Below, piece after piece: positions 18,639 through 27,394 of a stretch of DNA of 64,000 nucleotides. The notes beneath the pieces were generated by a model, which was not told where the DNA came from, ran no database searches, and saw only the letters and a program-made list of their open reading frames with translations. Numbering within the stretch: the stretch's first letter is position 1; each line of letters begins with the position of its first letter. A program made the translations under genes and the position numbers. Source of the DNA: Maribacter sp. Its GTDB lineage: Bacteria > Bacteroidota > Bacteroidia > Flavobacteriales > Flavobacteriaceae. Location of the stretch: positions 1 through 64,000 of the forward strand of contig JAHDDL010000005.1 in NCBI GenBank assembly GCA_020629415.1, given 5' to 3'.

Positions 18639-19355
18639 CTACTTTTTATCTTGAAGAGCAAATACTTTTTTTAGGACATCTGTAGTTCTTGAGGAATATT
18701 TTGTTCTAATTTCTTCTTCCTCTATGGCTATCATTTTATAAACCCCGGATAATGCTTCTTCCGTAACATAGTCTGTTAAATCTGGATTAACATTACTAGT
18801 AAGTGGTATAGAATTATACTTTGTTATGATAGAGCTCCAGATTTTATCGGCGCCTACTTTTTTGAACGACTCATTAATAACCGGATTGAATTTTGCGTAC
18901 AATTCAGAATTTGTTTTAGTTTCTAAATATGTAGTAGCTGCATTATTGCTTCCTAATAATATATTTTTTGCATCTGCAAATGACATTTGTTTAACTGCAT
19001 TCACAAAAATTGGTGTTGCCTCGGACACGGCATCCTCCGCTGCACGATTTAAAACTTTTAGGCCTTCGTCCGCCAAATTGCCCAGACCTATATCACGTAA
19101 AGTTTTATCTACTTTTTGTAAATCTTCTGGCAAAAGAATTTTTACCAAATCATTTTTATAAAAACCGTCGGTAGCCGTTAACTTGCTAACCTGTTTTTCA
19201 ATACCAAGGTCTAGGGCCTCTTTTAAACCGTTCGCAATGGTTTCGTTACTTAAAGCGCCTTCTGTTGAAGTGGGTAGTTGATTTACAACTTGTTGTAATT
19301 CTGCACATGAAACCGCTAGTAACATGCATATGGCTAAGCTTACTTTTTTAATCAT
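18639..19355 (-). CDS. DUF4197 lipoprotein
   Basis: 238 residues with signal peptide and lipobox (LLAVSCAEL). The remainder is mostly helical and matches DUF4197: SNETIANGLKEALDLGIEKQ (~38), KILLPEDLQKV, then VNAVKQMSFADAKNILLGS (~120), ending in a Glu-rich helix. Predicted to be anchored to the outer membrane facing the periplasm. Family function is not established. Followed by purU in the upstream direction (32-bp gap), probably separate units. Confidence 0.85.
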   Translation of the reverse strand: MIKKVSLAICMLLAVSCAELQQVVNQLPTSTEGALSNETIANGLKEALDLGIEKQVSKLTATDGFYKNDLVKILLPEDLQKVDKTLRDIGLGNLADEGLKVLNRAAEDAVSEATPIFVNAVKQMSFADAKNILLGSNNAATTYLETKTNSELYAKFNPVINESFKKVGADKIWSSIITKYNSIPLTSNVNPDLTDYVTEEALSGVYKMIAIEEEEIRTKYSSRTTDVLKKVFALQDKK

Positions 19356-19386
19356 TTGTATAATATTTATTTAGGGTCTACTGTAC

Positions 19387-20238
19387 TTACGAGAATATTA
19401 CAGTTTTATTGTTGTATACCATTGTTTTCCGTGCAATATGGAGTTTTACCCCCCTGGCGAGCACTATTTTTTCCAAATCCCTTCCTTTTCCAATAAAATC
19501 TTTAATGGAATGGGAGTGGGTAACGGTGGTTACGTCTTGCTCAATAATAGGGCCGGCATCCAATTCTTCCGTTACATAATGACTTGTTGCCCCTATAATT
19601 TTCACTCCTCTTTTAAAAGCTGCATGATAGGGTTTTGCCCCGGCAAATGCAGGAAGAAAGGAATGATGTATGTTAATAATCTTATTGGGAAATTTATTGA
19701 TAAGTGTACCGCTAACTATTTGCATGTATCTGGCCAATACAATGAAATCAACATTGTATTTTTCTAGCAATGTCAATTGTTCTTTTTCTGCTTCAATTCT
19801 ATTCTCCTTATTGAACGGAACATGGTAGAATGGAATATTAAATTGATCGGCTATGTCTTTAAGATCATTGTGGTTGCTTAAGATAAAAGGTATCTCAACA
19901 GCCAATTCTCCAGAACGGTATCTACTTAACAAGTCATATAGACAATGTTTGTACTTAGAAACAAAAATGGCCATTTTAGGCAATTTATCATCAGTGTGTA
20001 TGCTCCATTGCATATTGTATGTGGCAACCAGTTCTTTTTCAAAAAGAGATTTAAAATGGTCTAGATCTTTGAAGTCATCTTCAAATTCAACCACGGTTCG
20101 CATAAAAAATACATTGGCAGGTTTATCTACATGCTGATCTAGATAAACGATATTGCCTTTGTTTTTACTGATAAATCCGGTTATGGTGCATATGATACCT
20201 GCTTGATCCGGACAATGGACTAGAATTGTTGTTTTCAA
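19387..20238 (-). CDS. purU: Formyltetrahydrofolate deformylase
   Basis: Hydrolyses 10-formyl-THF to formate and THF, balancing one-carbon pools. The 283 residues comprise an N-terminal ACT regulatory domain (TILVHCPDQAGIICTITGFI) and a formyltransferase-fold catalytic domain with NIHHSFLPAFAGAKPYHAAF (~190), which includes the catalytic His, and the downstream Asp in EELDAGPIIEQD. Length matches PurU and not PurN (~210), which lacks the ACT domain. Confidence 0.95.
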   Translation of the reverse strand: MKTTILVHCPDQAGIICTITGFISKNKGNIVYLDQHVDKPANVFFMRTVVEFEDDFKDLDHFKSLFEKELVATYNMQWSIHTDDKLPKMAIFVSKYKHCLYDLLSRYRSGELAVEIPFILSNHNDLKDIADQFNIPFYHVPFNKENRIEAEKEQLTLLEKYNVDFIVLARYMQIVSGTLINKFPNKIINIHHSFLPAFAGAKPYHAAFKRGVKIIGATSHYVTEELDAGPIIEQDVTTVTHSHSIKDFIGKGRDLEKIVLARGVKLHIARKTMVYNNKTVIFS

Positions 20239-20322
20239 TGGTAAATAATTATGGCTTCAAAAATAGCTCATAATTCTTTAAGTGCCCGCTATATCTTTTA
20301 ATTTGAGAAGATTTGAAAAAGA

Positions 20323-20712
20323 TTAAGAGTGTTCTGATTTCCAAGCTTTGTAAGATTTTCTAAAACTCTTTATCTCTTTTCTAAGAAGATTAATGTACTC
20401 GGTTTCTTTTACACCATGCTTCTCAAGACCCATGCAATAAGAATTAATGTTTCTTATAATAATATTAATATAAGAAATAGTCTCTAGCCGCTCATTGCTA
20501 CAGTTGGAATATTCTACCTGTGCAATTTTCTGAGGTATCAAGATAGAATCCGTTAAAATAGAATTGGCCATTATATCCCTAAGACTGGTAGATTCGCAAA
20601 GGCGCATCAAATCTTTATTAAATGATACATACGAAGCGATCTCTCTGCTCATTGTGCAGAGTTCCAATGCTTTTCTGTAAATAGGTAAATGTTTTAAACT
20701 TCGGTATGCCAT
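20323..20712 (-). CDS. Uncharacterised helical protein (possible four-helix bundle)
   Basis: 129 residues with no signal peptide; helices alternate through IYRKALELCTMSREIASYV, SILTDSILIPQKIAQVEYS, ETISYINIIIRNINSYC and a basic C-terminus. The pattern resembles the short four-helix-bundle family seen in intervening sequences of 23S rRNA (TIGR02436-type), but the match is loose. Divergent from the Lrp-type regulator, sharing a short promoter region. Confidence 0.6.
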   Translation of the reverse strand: MAYRSLKHLPIYRKALELCTMSREIASYVSFNKDLMRLCESTSLRDIMANSILTDSILIPQKIAQVEYSNCSNERLETISYINIIIRNINSYCMGLEKHGVKETEYINLLRKEIKSFRKSYKAWKSEHS

Positions 20713-20830
20713 TATGTGGGATGTAATTAGCGTATTATAAAATTACATTAGTTATTTGTAAATTTTCTATTGAATAGAAACGTAATTTGTATTTTTACCT
20801 TTGATAATAAATATTTAAATAGAAATACTT

Positions 20831-21280
20831 TTGAATCCAAAGATTGATGAGCTTAATTGGAAAATACTGAAACAATTGCAGGATAATGCGAGAGAATCAT
20901 TTGCAAATATTGGACGTGTTGTGGGGTTGACGGCACCTGCGGTTGCTGAACGTGTTAAGAAAATGGAAGACCTTGGTATTATACAAGGTTACAAGGCTAC
21001 CGTGTCTCATGCATTAACCGGACACCAATTAAAGGCAATAATAACATTAAGGGCCTTTATGGGAAAATTAAAGCCTTTTTTAGCAGTGGTGCCTTCATTA
21101 CAAGAAGTCATAAATTGCTATAGAATTACCGGAAACGAAAATATTGTAATGGAGGTAGTACTAAAGGATCAATTTCATTTAGAAAAGTTTATTGATCAAC
21201 TTATTCAATATGGTGAGACAAGAACACATATTGTGTTATCTCAAGTAATTTCAAATGCGCCTATGCATAAGATTAAATAG
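20831..21280 (+). CDS. Lrp/AsnC-family transcriptional regulator
   Basis: 149 residues: N-terminal winged HTH (ELNWKILKQLQDNARESFAN, VAERVKKMEDLGIIQGYKA) and a C-terminal RAM/ACT-like ligand domain with ITGNENIVMEVVLKD. The start is TTG 20831, since an ATG would cut into the first helix. Responds, as the family does, to amino acids or related metabolites; the target is unknown. Divergent from the helical protein gene. Confidence 0.92.
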   Translation: MNPKIDELNWKILKQLQDNARESFANIGRVVGLTAPAVAERVKKMEDLGIIQGYKATVSHALTGHQLKAIITLRAFMGKLKPFLAVVPSLQEVINCYRITGNENIVMEVVLKDQFHLEKFIDQLIQYGETRTHIVLSQVISNAPMHKIK

Positions 21281-21382
21281 AAATTTATATAATTGTTTTA
21301 CTTAGTTTTAAATCTTGTAGATAAAGGACAATTAATAACTATTGTTGAAAATTATTTTGGCTAGATTTTTGATGTGAAATAA

Positions 21383-22798
21383 ATGATGAAAAAAATACTA
21401 CTTCTTACGTTCGTTTTAGTTTCTTCTATAGTTTATTCTCAAGAGCTTAGACTTCTTAAAGGTGCTATTACAGAAAATTTAATAGTAAACGATTCTGTCA
21501 ATGAAACCTTTTCTCTTTATTTACCTACTAATTTTGATGTTAATAGGCCATGGCCGGTTACTTTTGTTATGGACTTGGAAGGAAAGGGCAGAGCAGCTCT
21601 TTCTGTGTTGAGCAGTGCTGCAGAACAAGAAGGCTATGTATTGGCCAGCTCTAATAACTTGAGTGATTCTCTTCCAATCTCTCAAAATGTTCTTATTGCA
21701 AATAGGATGTTAAATTCTGTATTTAAGTCTATACCTACTGCAAAATATAGAGTGTATACCGCAGGTTTTGAAAATGGGGCTATGTTCGCTTCCCTTTTAC
21801 CTGCTTTTATAAGTGAACTGAAAGGAGTTATTTCTATAGGTGCTGCTATTGGTAGTTTTGAAGTTCTAAATCCCAAAAAACCTTATCAATTTATTGGCGT
21901 GGTCAACAGGGCGGATTTTAATTTTGCATCTATGTACCAGTCCAGATCGGAACTTAATAAATTGAAATTTCCTAATGAATTGTTGGTATTTGATGGTGAG
22001 CGAAATTTACCGGAAAAAAATATTATTGCAAAAGCATTTAGAATGTTGACATTGAGCAGTATGGCCAAAGGTCATTTACAACGAAACGATAGTTTGATCA
22101 ATAGTTCTTACAATGAATTTTTGGTAGATGTAAATGCAAATGTGTCAAACCAAAAACCACTATTGGCTACCTATCAAATGTTGGATATGGAGAAAATATT
22201 CTATCCGTTAATGGAATTGGATTCATTAAAGGCTTCACAAAAAATATTAAGAAGAAGTACTTCGTATAAGCAGGCCAATAGAAGCCAGAACAGTTATTTT
22301 TTAAAGGAGTCGTTTACCAAGGAGGATTATAGCTACTATTTAGAAGAGGATATCATTTCTTATAACTATGCCAATTTAGGTTGGTGGAAATATCAAATGG
22401 AAGAACTGAATAAGTTGGATAAAAGTAGTAATCTGTTTGAGCGTCAAATGTCCTCTAGGTTAAGAGGTTACATCAATGCTTTGGTCTCCGATAATATAGA
22501 TTTTATAGCTGCCGATGAAATAATAGATTGGGAAGCCTTGAATTTACTATATATGATAAAGACCATTACCGCTCCAACTGAAAGCGAGGGGTATTTAAAT
22601 GTAATGTCTGCCAGTTCAAAAATGGAGGATTATGGTACGGCTTTATTTTATTTGGAAGAGCTATTAAAGATGGGGTATTCAGATAAACAAAAGCTTTATT
22701 CAATAGAACATACTTCGTTATTAAGAATTATGCCAGAGTTTAATGAGCTGATCGAAAAGTACTTAAAAGGCGCAAGATATGATGTTATTGAGCGGTAA
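21383..22798 (+). CDS. Secreted alpha/beta-hydrolase-like protein, catalytic serine apparently absent
   Basis: 471 residues with a Sec signal (KKILLLTFVLVSSIVYSQ). Residues ~40-220 look like an esterase fold: FSLYLPTNFDVNRPWPVTFV, then VYTAGFENGAMFAS where an elbow GxSxG would be expected, but the central residue is Glu-Asn (GFENG) rather than Ser. The remainder (~260-471) is helical, TPR-like (SEGYLNVMSASSKMEDYGTA). It may be a non-catalytic binding protein. Its last 14 bp overlap the convergent DJ-1-like gene. Confidence 0.65.
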   Translation: MMKKILLLTFVLVSSIVYSQELRLLKGAITENLIVNDSVNETFSLYLPTNFDVNRPWPVTFVMDLEGKGRAALSVLSSAAEQEGYVLASSNNLSDSLPISQNVLIANRMLNSVFKSIPTAKYRVYTAGFENGAMFASLLPAFISELKGVISIGAAIGSFEVLNPKKPYQFIGVVNRADFNFASMYQSRSELNKLKFPNELLVFDGERNLPEKNIIAKAFRMLTLSSMAKGHLQRNDSLINSSYNEFLVDVNANVSNQKPLLATYQMLDMEKIFYPLMELDSLKASQKILRRSTSYKQANRSQNSYFLKESFTKEDYSYYLEEDIISYNYANLGWWKYQMEELNKLDKSSNLFERQMSSRLRGYINALVSDNIDFIAADEIIDWEALNLLYMIKTITAPTESEGYLNVMSASSKMEDYGTALFYLEELLKMGYSDKQKLYSIEHTSLLRIMPEFNELIEKYLKGARYDVIER

Positions 22799-23528
22799 GG
22801 TGTGGCACCTTGGCCAAATCCCAATCTATGACGAGACCTTTTGCCAAAGATTTGGTAATTTCCTTTCCATATAGCACTTCGCAAAGATATAATGCTGCTT
22901 CAAAACTTTTTGCACCACCTGCCGAAGTAATGTATTTTCCATCGTGAACAAAAAGTACATTGTCCTTTATGTTTAAATTGGGGAACATGTTTCTGTAATT
23001 TTCAACATCACTTGGAAAAGTGGTTGAAGCAACTGAATCTAGAATACCAGCTTTTGCCAAGAGGAAGGCTCCGTCGCAATGACTGGTCATGTACAGTGCG
23101 GTTTTGTCAATTTTTTTAATAAAATCCAGCATTAATGTGTCTTTCAAATCAGAGCCCATTGAATGCTCCGCGCTAGGTACTACCAAAATATCTATTTTGG
23201 GTAAATCATCTTTGGTATAATCATAGTCCGGCAGTATACGAACGCCTTCAAAAGTAGTGATAGGTTCTAGCGTGTTGGCAACTGTAAAAGTGTTCATTGC
23301 CTTAATATTCTCTCTATATTTTGTATGCTGAAAAATATCAAACGGTGCCGTAAACTCTGTGTTGAAAGTACCTTGCATAATTAGAAAGGCAACATTATAG
23401 TTTTTAGGATTTAGTTCTGGTAGTACTCTAGCTTTTTCTGTTATGACCTCTTTTTTTACAGCTGTATTGTTTTCTTGACAACAGCATAAGGTGATCAGTA
23501 AAATGGGTAAAATATATATAAACTTCAT
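22785..23528 (-). CDS. DJ-1/PfpI-family lipoprotein
   Basis: 247 residues; lipoprotein signal ending LITLCCC, so periplasmic-facing, unlike most family members. The PfpI core includes NYNVAFLIMQGTFNTEF, DILVVPSAEHSMG, and the nucleophile elbow TSHCDGAFLLAKAGILDS (Cys about residue 153). The AraC-associated GATase1-like group is closest; no HTH here. Start chosen at ATG 23528; an upstream TTG adds two residues. Substrate unknown. Confidence 0.85.
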   Translation of the reverse strand: MKFIYILPILLITLCCCQENNTAVKKEVITEKARVLPELNPKNYNVAFLIMQGTFNTEFTAPFDIFQHTKYRENIKAMNTFTVANTLEPITTFEGVRILPDYDYTKDDLPKIDILVVPSAEHSMGSDLKDTLMLDFIKKIDKTALYMTSHCDGAFLLAKAGILDSVASTTFPSDVENYRNMFPNLNIKDNVLFVHDGKYITSAGGAKSFEAALYLCEVLYGKEITKSLAKGLVIDWDLAKVPHLTAQ

Positions 23529-23594
23529 AATCAAAAATGTATAGGGTTCTAATGTACGATTATAAGTTAAAATAACTTAAGATGAATAAAATTG

Positions 23595-23602
23595 TATTTT
23601 TG
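23595..23602 (+). promoter_or_regulatory. -7 element (TATTTTTG) of the DUF1684 gene
   Basis: Exact TAnnTTTG match 18 bp before ATG 23621. Confidence 0.5.
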
Positions 23603-23620
23603 AAATATAAAGAATGAACT

Positions 23621-24265
23621 ATGAGATTATGTATTGCCGTTTTGGTTTTGGGTATGTTCGTTTCATGCGGACAAGAAAAGAAATATCACGATGTAAAAGA
23701 TCAGGTCAAGTTAGCGGTAACATCAGATAAGATAGCAGATATTCTAAAATTTCAGGAAGAATTGAACGCTGAGTTTAAAGATCCGGAAACTTCTCCATTG
23801 GCAGATCGCTTTCGTATTAATTTTGAGTCGTTAGATTTCTTTGAGCCGGATACCAGCTACGTTGTTCAGGCAGAATTTATAAGAACGCCTGAAGCTTTAC
23901 CTTTTGCAATGCCTACTACAACAAATAGAGAATCAACGGAGGTGGTTTTTGGTATTGCTAAATTTACATTGAATGGAAAGGATCATGAATTGGAAATTTA
24001 TCAATCTCCAGAACTAATTAAGCAAGCAGAATATGAGGATTATCTTTTTTTGCCTTTTACTGATAATACTAACGGAGAAGAGACCTATGGTGGAGGTAGG
24101 TATTTAGATTTAACAATACCCAAGGGCGATAAGATAATTTTGAATTTCAATAAAGCTTATAATCCTTATTGCGCTTACAATAAAAAATTTAGTTGTCCAA
24201 TTGTTCCTAAGGTCAATAATTTGGATACAGAAATTAAAGTAGGGGTGAAAGCCTTTGAGCATTAA
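23621..24265 (+). CDS. DUF1684 lipoprotein
   Basis: 214 residues, lipobox VSCGQ. The core matches DUF1684: HELEIYQSPEL (~125), EDYLFLPFTDNTNGEETYGG (~142), GRYLDLTIPKGD, and NFNKAYNPYCAYNKKFSCP (~181) including two Cys. Probable periplasmic lipoprotein; the family has no firmly assigned role. Single gene, ended by a terminator. Confidence 0.9.
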   Translation: MRLCIAVLVLGMFVSCGQEKKYHDVKDQVKLAVTSDKIADILKFQEELNAEFKDPETSPLADRFRINFESLDFFEPDTSYVVQAEFIRTPEALPFAMPTTTNRESTEVVFGIAKFTLNGKDHELEIYQSPELIKQAEYEDYLFLPFTDNTNGEETYGGGRYLDLTIPKGDKIILNFNKAYNPYCAYNKKFSCPIVPKVNNLDTEIKVGVKAFEH

Positions 24266-24276
24266 TGGGGAAAATA

Positions 24277-24306
24277 AAAAACCTCGGCAGGTATTGCCGA
24301 GGTTTT
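24277..24306. terminator. Bidirectional terminator
   Basis: AACCTCGGCA/TGCCGAGGTT stem (24280-24304) with GGTAT loop, A-tract before and T-tract after. Lies between the DUF1684 gene and the convergent porin gene. Confidence 0.85.
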
Positions 24307-24348
24307 AAAACTTAAACTATAAAATCAACCATTAATTATATTAACAAC

Positions 24349-25395
24349 TTAGAAAGAGTAGATAGCTGCTACTGCAAAAGTAGATAGGCTATTAGTTGTT
24401 CCAATACCGTCACTCTCTATAAATGGCTCAAAGTCGTTACCAAAACTATCCAATCTAATTTCTGGCTTAATAATCAAATTATCTTTTGTGTAGCTTCCTG
24501 TAAGGGTTAAACCAAGTACGGGAACATCATCATCTAGTAAGTCATCAGTAAATGCAATATATTCACCTCTTAGACCTATAGCAAAGCTATCTGAAGTGGT
24601 TAATTGTGGGTAAATAGCTGCTCCGTAAAAACCAGTTCCTGCCTCTGAATTATCATTGTAAGCCGCATTTATTCCAAAGAAGAAATCTTCTGAAAGATCA
24701 AATCCACCAGTGTAATCTATTTCAAATCCTAGCCCACCTCTAGTGCCATTGTCATAATATAAATTAAGATACTGTCCAGAAACTCCTAATTGAGCTCCAT
24801 AAGCATACTCTCCTGTGCTACTTGTATCGTTAACATCCCATGGATTAGATACGGATAACATTAAGCTAACATCATCAGATAAGGCAATATCAGCTTTTAC
24901 ACCTAGGTGAGAAAATGGTCCGTTTGAAAATAAGTAAGAAACACTATAGTTAAAGTTGGCAGCAGGTGCTATTACTTCGTAACCTAAAAATGTATTCCAA
25001 CGACCAGCGGTAAGTGTTACTTTGTCAGAAACGTTCCAGTAAGCATATGCTTGGTTAATAACGCCGTTTAAAACGTCGTTCTCAAAAGTAGCTTCTGTTC
25101 CTCTAGGTCCAAAAACTAAATCTACTACCACACCGGTATTTTCCATATCATAGCTACCTACAATATTAGCCATCCCTAAAGCAAAACCTGTTTGGTTGGC
25201 AAAAGAAGTTTCTGTAGCCGTTGTTGCATTTCCACCATCTTTAAAAGCTGTTCTCCAATAAGCATCTATAGATCCGCTTAAAGTGAATTTTTTCTCTTCT
25301 TCCTCTTCTTGAGCTACAACACCAGCCGCTGCAAAAAGCATAAGCCCTGTTGCGAAAATATTTTTTACGTACTTTGTATTTATAATCGTTTTCAT
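24349..25395 (-). CDS. OmpL-like beta-barrel porin of the ammonium operon
   Basis: 348 residues; signal peptide ending GVVAQ followed by an acidic EEEEEKK linker, then an antiparallel beta barrel (FTLSGSIDAYWRTAFKDGG, then TLTAGRWNTFLGYEVIAP ...) ending AVAAIYSF with terminal Phe. Resembles the Bbp2/OmpL-like porin family. It is 100 bp after amtB in the same direction, an arrangement suggesting it lets ammonium or other small solutes cross the outer membrane. A strong hairpin (25464-25489) separates it from amtB, so its expression may be uncoupled. Confidence 0.8.
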   Translation of the reverse strand: MKTIINTKYVKNIFATGLMLFAAAGVVAQEEEEEKKFTLSGSIDAYWRTAFKDGGNATTATETSFANQTGFALGMANIVGSYDMENTGVVVDLVFGPRGTEATFENDVLNGVINQAYAYWNVSDKVTLTAGRWNTFLGYEVIAPAANFNYSVSYLFSNGPFSHLGVKADIALSDDVSLMLSVSNPWDVNDTSSTGEYAYGAQLGVSGQYLNLYYDNGTRGGLGFEIDYTGGFDLSEDFFFGINAAYNDNSEAGTGFYGAAIYPQLTTSDSFAIGLRGEYIAFTDDLLDDDVPVLGLTLTGSYTKDNLIIKPEIRLDSFGNDFEPFIESDGIGTTNSLSTFAVAAIYSF

Positions 25396-25463
25396 AAGTT
25401 TTGATTTAATCCCTAATGGGATGAATTAATTTTGAGAAATTTATTTATTGAAAAGGTTGTGTA

Positions 25464-25497
25464 ACGGAGCGTTCTGCAAAACGCTCCGTATTTTTTT
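25464..25497. terminator. Strong hairpin between amtB and the porin gene
   Basis: ACGGAGCGTT/AACGCTCCGT stem, 10 bp with a six-base loop. A T-run follows on the plus strand only (and overlaps the amtB stop), so for the minus-strand transcript it is not a canonical intrinsic terminator; it could act in attenuation or mRNA processing. Confidence 0.55.
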
Positions 25498-26734
25498 AGT
25501 GTTGGTTCATTCTAAAATCAGCGTAAGCATCCATACCGTGCTCATGAATATCTAGACCTTCAACTTCTTCTTCTTTAGAAACTCTAAGTCCAATAGTAGC
25601 TTTAAGTACTCCTAAGATAATACCAGAGGTAACTATACAGAACCCGCCTACGATCAATACACCGTATAATTGTGTCATGAACTGAGCTCCACTGGCCATG
25701 CTACCAAAGATACCTACAACCAATGTTCCCCAAATTCCACAGATCAAGTGAACCGCTACGGCACCTACAGGGTCATCTAATTTTAATTTGTCAACCAAAG
25801 CAACACCACCTACAATGATAATACCGGCAATGAATCCAATGATTACAGCTTCGTTTGGTGACATTAAATCCGCTCCTGCGGTAATACCTACCAATCCACC
25901 AAGAATACCGTTCAAGAACATAGTTAAATCTAGGTTCTTATAAAGAATAGTAGAGGTAATCATTGCTCCAAATCCACCAGCGGCTGCAGCCAAACTTGTA
26001 GTCACCAATACTAAAGATGTCAATTCTGGATCTGCGGATAATACTGATCCACCGTTAAACCCGAACCATCCTAACCATAATATCAATACACCAGCGGTAG
26101 CCATTGGTATACTATGGCCCGGTATAGCTTTGGGTTTACCATCTTTACCGAATTTTCCAATTCTAGAACCTAAAAGATAAATTGCAACTAAAGCTGCCCA
26201 CCCACCAACTGAGTGTACTAATGTAGAACCTGCAAAATCATAGAATCCCCATGAATCCAAGAATCCGCCTCCCCATTTCCAAGCACCTACTATAGGGTAT
26301 ACCAAACCAACATAGATTACGGTAAATATCATGAAAGCTCCAATTTTCATACGTTCTGCTACTGCACCAGATACAATAGTAGCCGCTGTTGCCGCGAACA
26401 TTCCTTGAAAAAGAAAATCTGTCCACCATGTGTAGCCACCATCTGCATAGTCTGGTGTCATACCACCTTCAGGGGCACCTATACCAAAACCTGCAAATTT
26501 TAAAAGACCCATATCTCCTTCTTCAAAACCTGGGTACATTAAATTGAATCCCCATGCATAGTAAAGAAGTAATCCACCTGTAATAATGAAGATATTCTTG
26601 AACAATATGTTGATCGTGTTCTTTTGTCTTGTTAAGCCAATTTCTAAAAAGGCAAAACCAGTATGCATGAAGAATACCAATGCGGTAGCCACCATCATCC
26701 ATACGTTATTTGCTGTAAATAATCCTGCGTCCAT
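25496..26734 (-). CDS. amtB: Ammonium transporter AmtB
   Basis: 412 residues, 11 transmembrane helices, with no signal peptide. The family signatures are visible: NIIFKNIF-type Asn-rich segment, DFAGSTLVHSVGGWAAL (~156) with the first pore His, GWFGFNGGS (~206) and HLICGIWGTLVVGIFG (~318) with the second pore-His region. Conducts NH3/NH4+ across the inner membrane. It lies 30 bp after glnB, the normal glnB-amtB pairing, with PII predicted to gate the pore via its T-loop. Confidence 0.96.
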   Translation of the reverse strand: MDAGLFTANNVWMMVATALVFFMHTGFAFLEIGLTRQKNTINILFKNIFIITGGLLLYYAWGFNLMYPGFEEGDMGLLKFAGFGIGAPEGGMTPDYADGGYTWWTDFLFQGMFAATAATIVSGAVAERMKIGAFMIFTVIYVGLVYPIVGAWKWGGGFLDSWGFYDFAGSTLVHSVGGWAALVAIYLLGSRIGKFGKDGKPKAIPGHSIPMATAGVLILWLGWFGFNGGSVLSADPELTSLVLVTTSLAAAAGGFGAMITSTILYKNLDLTMFLNGILGGLVGITAGADLMSPNEAVIIGFIAGIIIVGGVALVDKLKLDDPVGAVAVHLICGIWGTLVVGIFGSMASGAQFMTQLYGVLIVGGFCIVTSGIILGVLKATIGLRVSKEEEVEGLDIHEHGMDAYADFRMNQH

Positions 26735-26764
26735 TTCGTTTAGTTTTTTAGTTAGTTATTTTAT

Positions 26765-27103
26765 TTAGTTAATACCGGCCAAACCGTCTTCTTTAGTTCT
26801 TATTCTATATGCTTGAAGAACTTCGGATACAAATATTTTACCGTCACCTACATTGCCAGAGTAAGCTGCCTCTAGTATTTTATTAACTGTTTTTTCAAGA
26901 AAGTCATCTGATACTACAATGGTTAGGTACCTACGTTGTATATCTGTAGTACTGTAAGAGATACCACGGTACACGTGACCTTCTTTTTCATTACCTACAC
27001 CTGTTACATCCCAGTAACTGAAGAAATTTACTTCAATACTGTGCAACGCTTCTTTGACATCGTCAAACTTTGATTTTCTAATAATTGCCTCGATTTTTTT
27101 CAT
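26765..27103 (-). CDS. glnB: Nitrogen regulatory protein P-II
   Basis: 112 residues from ATG 27103 (MKKIEAIIRKSKFDDVKEAL); a longer frame up to 27151 lies upstream of the -7 element (27126-27133) and is rejected. The C-terminal signature SGNVGDGKIFVSEVLQAYRI (~80) is intact. The T-loop reads GVGNEKEGHVYRGISY, one residue shorter overall than E. coli PII, with Glu where Gln39 would be and Tyr50 in the place of Tyr51. PII normally senses 2-oxoglutarate/ATP/ADP and regulates AmtB; the altered loop may change ligand response. Confidence 0.94.
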   Translation of the reverse strand: MKKIEAIIRKSKFDDVKEALHSIEVNFFSYWDVTGVGNEKEGHVYRGISYSTTDIQRRYLTIVVSDDFLEKTVNKILEAAYSGNVGDGKIFVSEVLQAYRIRTKEDGLAGIN

Positions 27104-27125
27104 TTGAATAAGTTTTTGATATTGC

Positions 27126-27133
27126 CAAATATA
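27126..27133 (-). promoter_or_regulatory. -7 element (TATATTTG) of glnB-amtB-porin
   Basis: Exact TAnnTTTG on the minus strand, about 22 bp from ATG 27103. This supports the short start for glnB. Confidence 0.6.
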
Positions 27134-27149
27134 TGTTAAAAACATTGGC

Positions 27150-27169
27150 ACCCTAAAAATATGAGGGTA
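27150..27169. promoter_or_regulatory. Palindrome ACCC-N11-GGGT upstream of glnB
   Basis: CCC at 27151-27153 and GGG at 27165-27167 separated by 11 A/T-rich bases, with flanking A and TA. It sits just upstream of the -7 element, where it would cover about -35 to -50. Matches the element between the two glutamine synthetase genes. Confidence 0.45.
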
Positions 27170-27201
27170 TCTGTGTATATTTTTATGAGTATGATAATAT
27201 A

Positions 27202-27222
27202 TACCCCTAAAATTTTAGGGTA
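27202..27222. promoter_or_regulatory. Second palindrome TACCC-N11-GGGTA upstream of glnB
   Basis: Contains the perfect 16-bp palindrome CCCTAAAATTTTAGGG (27205-27220). It lies about 70 bp upstream of the -7 element, with the first palindrome between. Confidence 0.5.
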
Positions 27223-27394
27223 TTGTTATTTATAGATAAAATTATTGATGATATGAAGAAGTGGGATAGGTTGATTTTCCTAAATCATAGAATAATCGTT
27301 AGAAAAAAGAGCGATTATCTAACGATTGTTTAATAAAACGGCAAATACCTAAAAAAATGCATAAAAATAAAATAGTACCTAATGAATGTTAGTT

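Noticed and set aside
27104..27151. 16-codon N-terminal extension of PII
   Set aside because: It lies across the TATATTTG element, and the shorter start matches the family N-terminus exactly.
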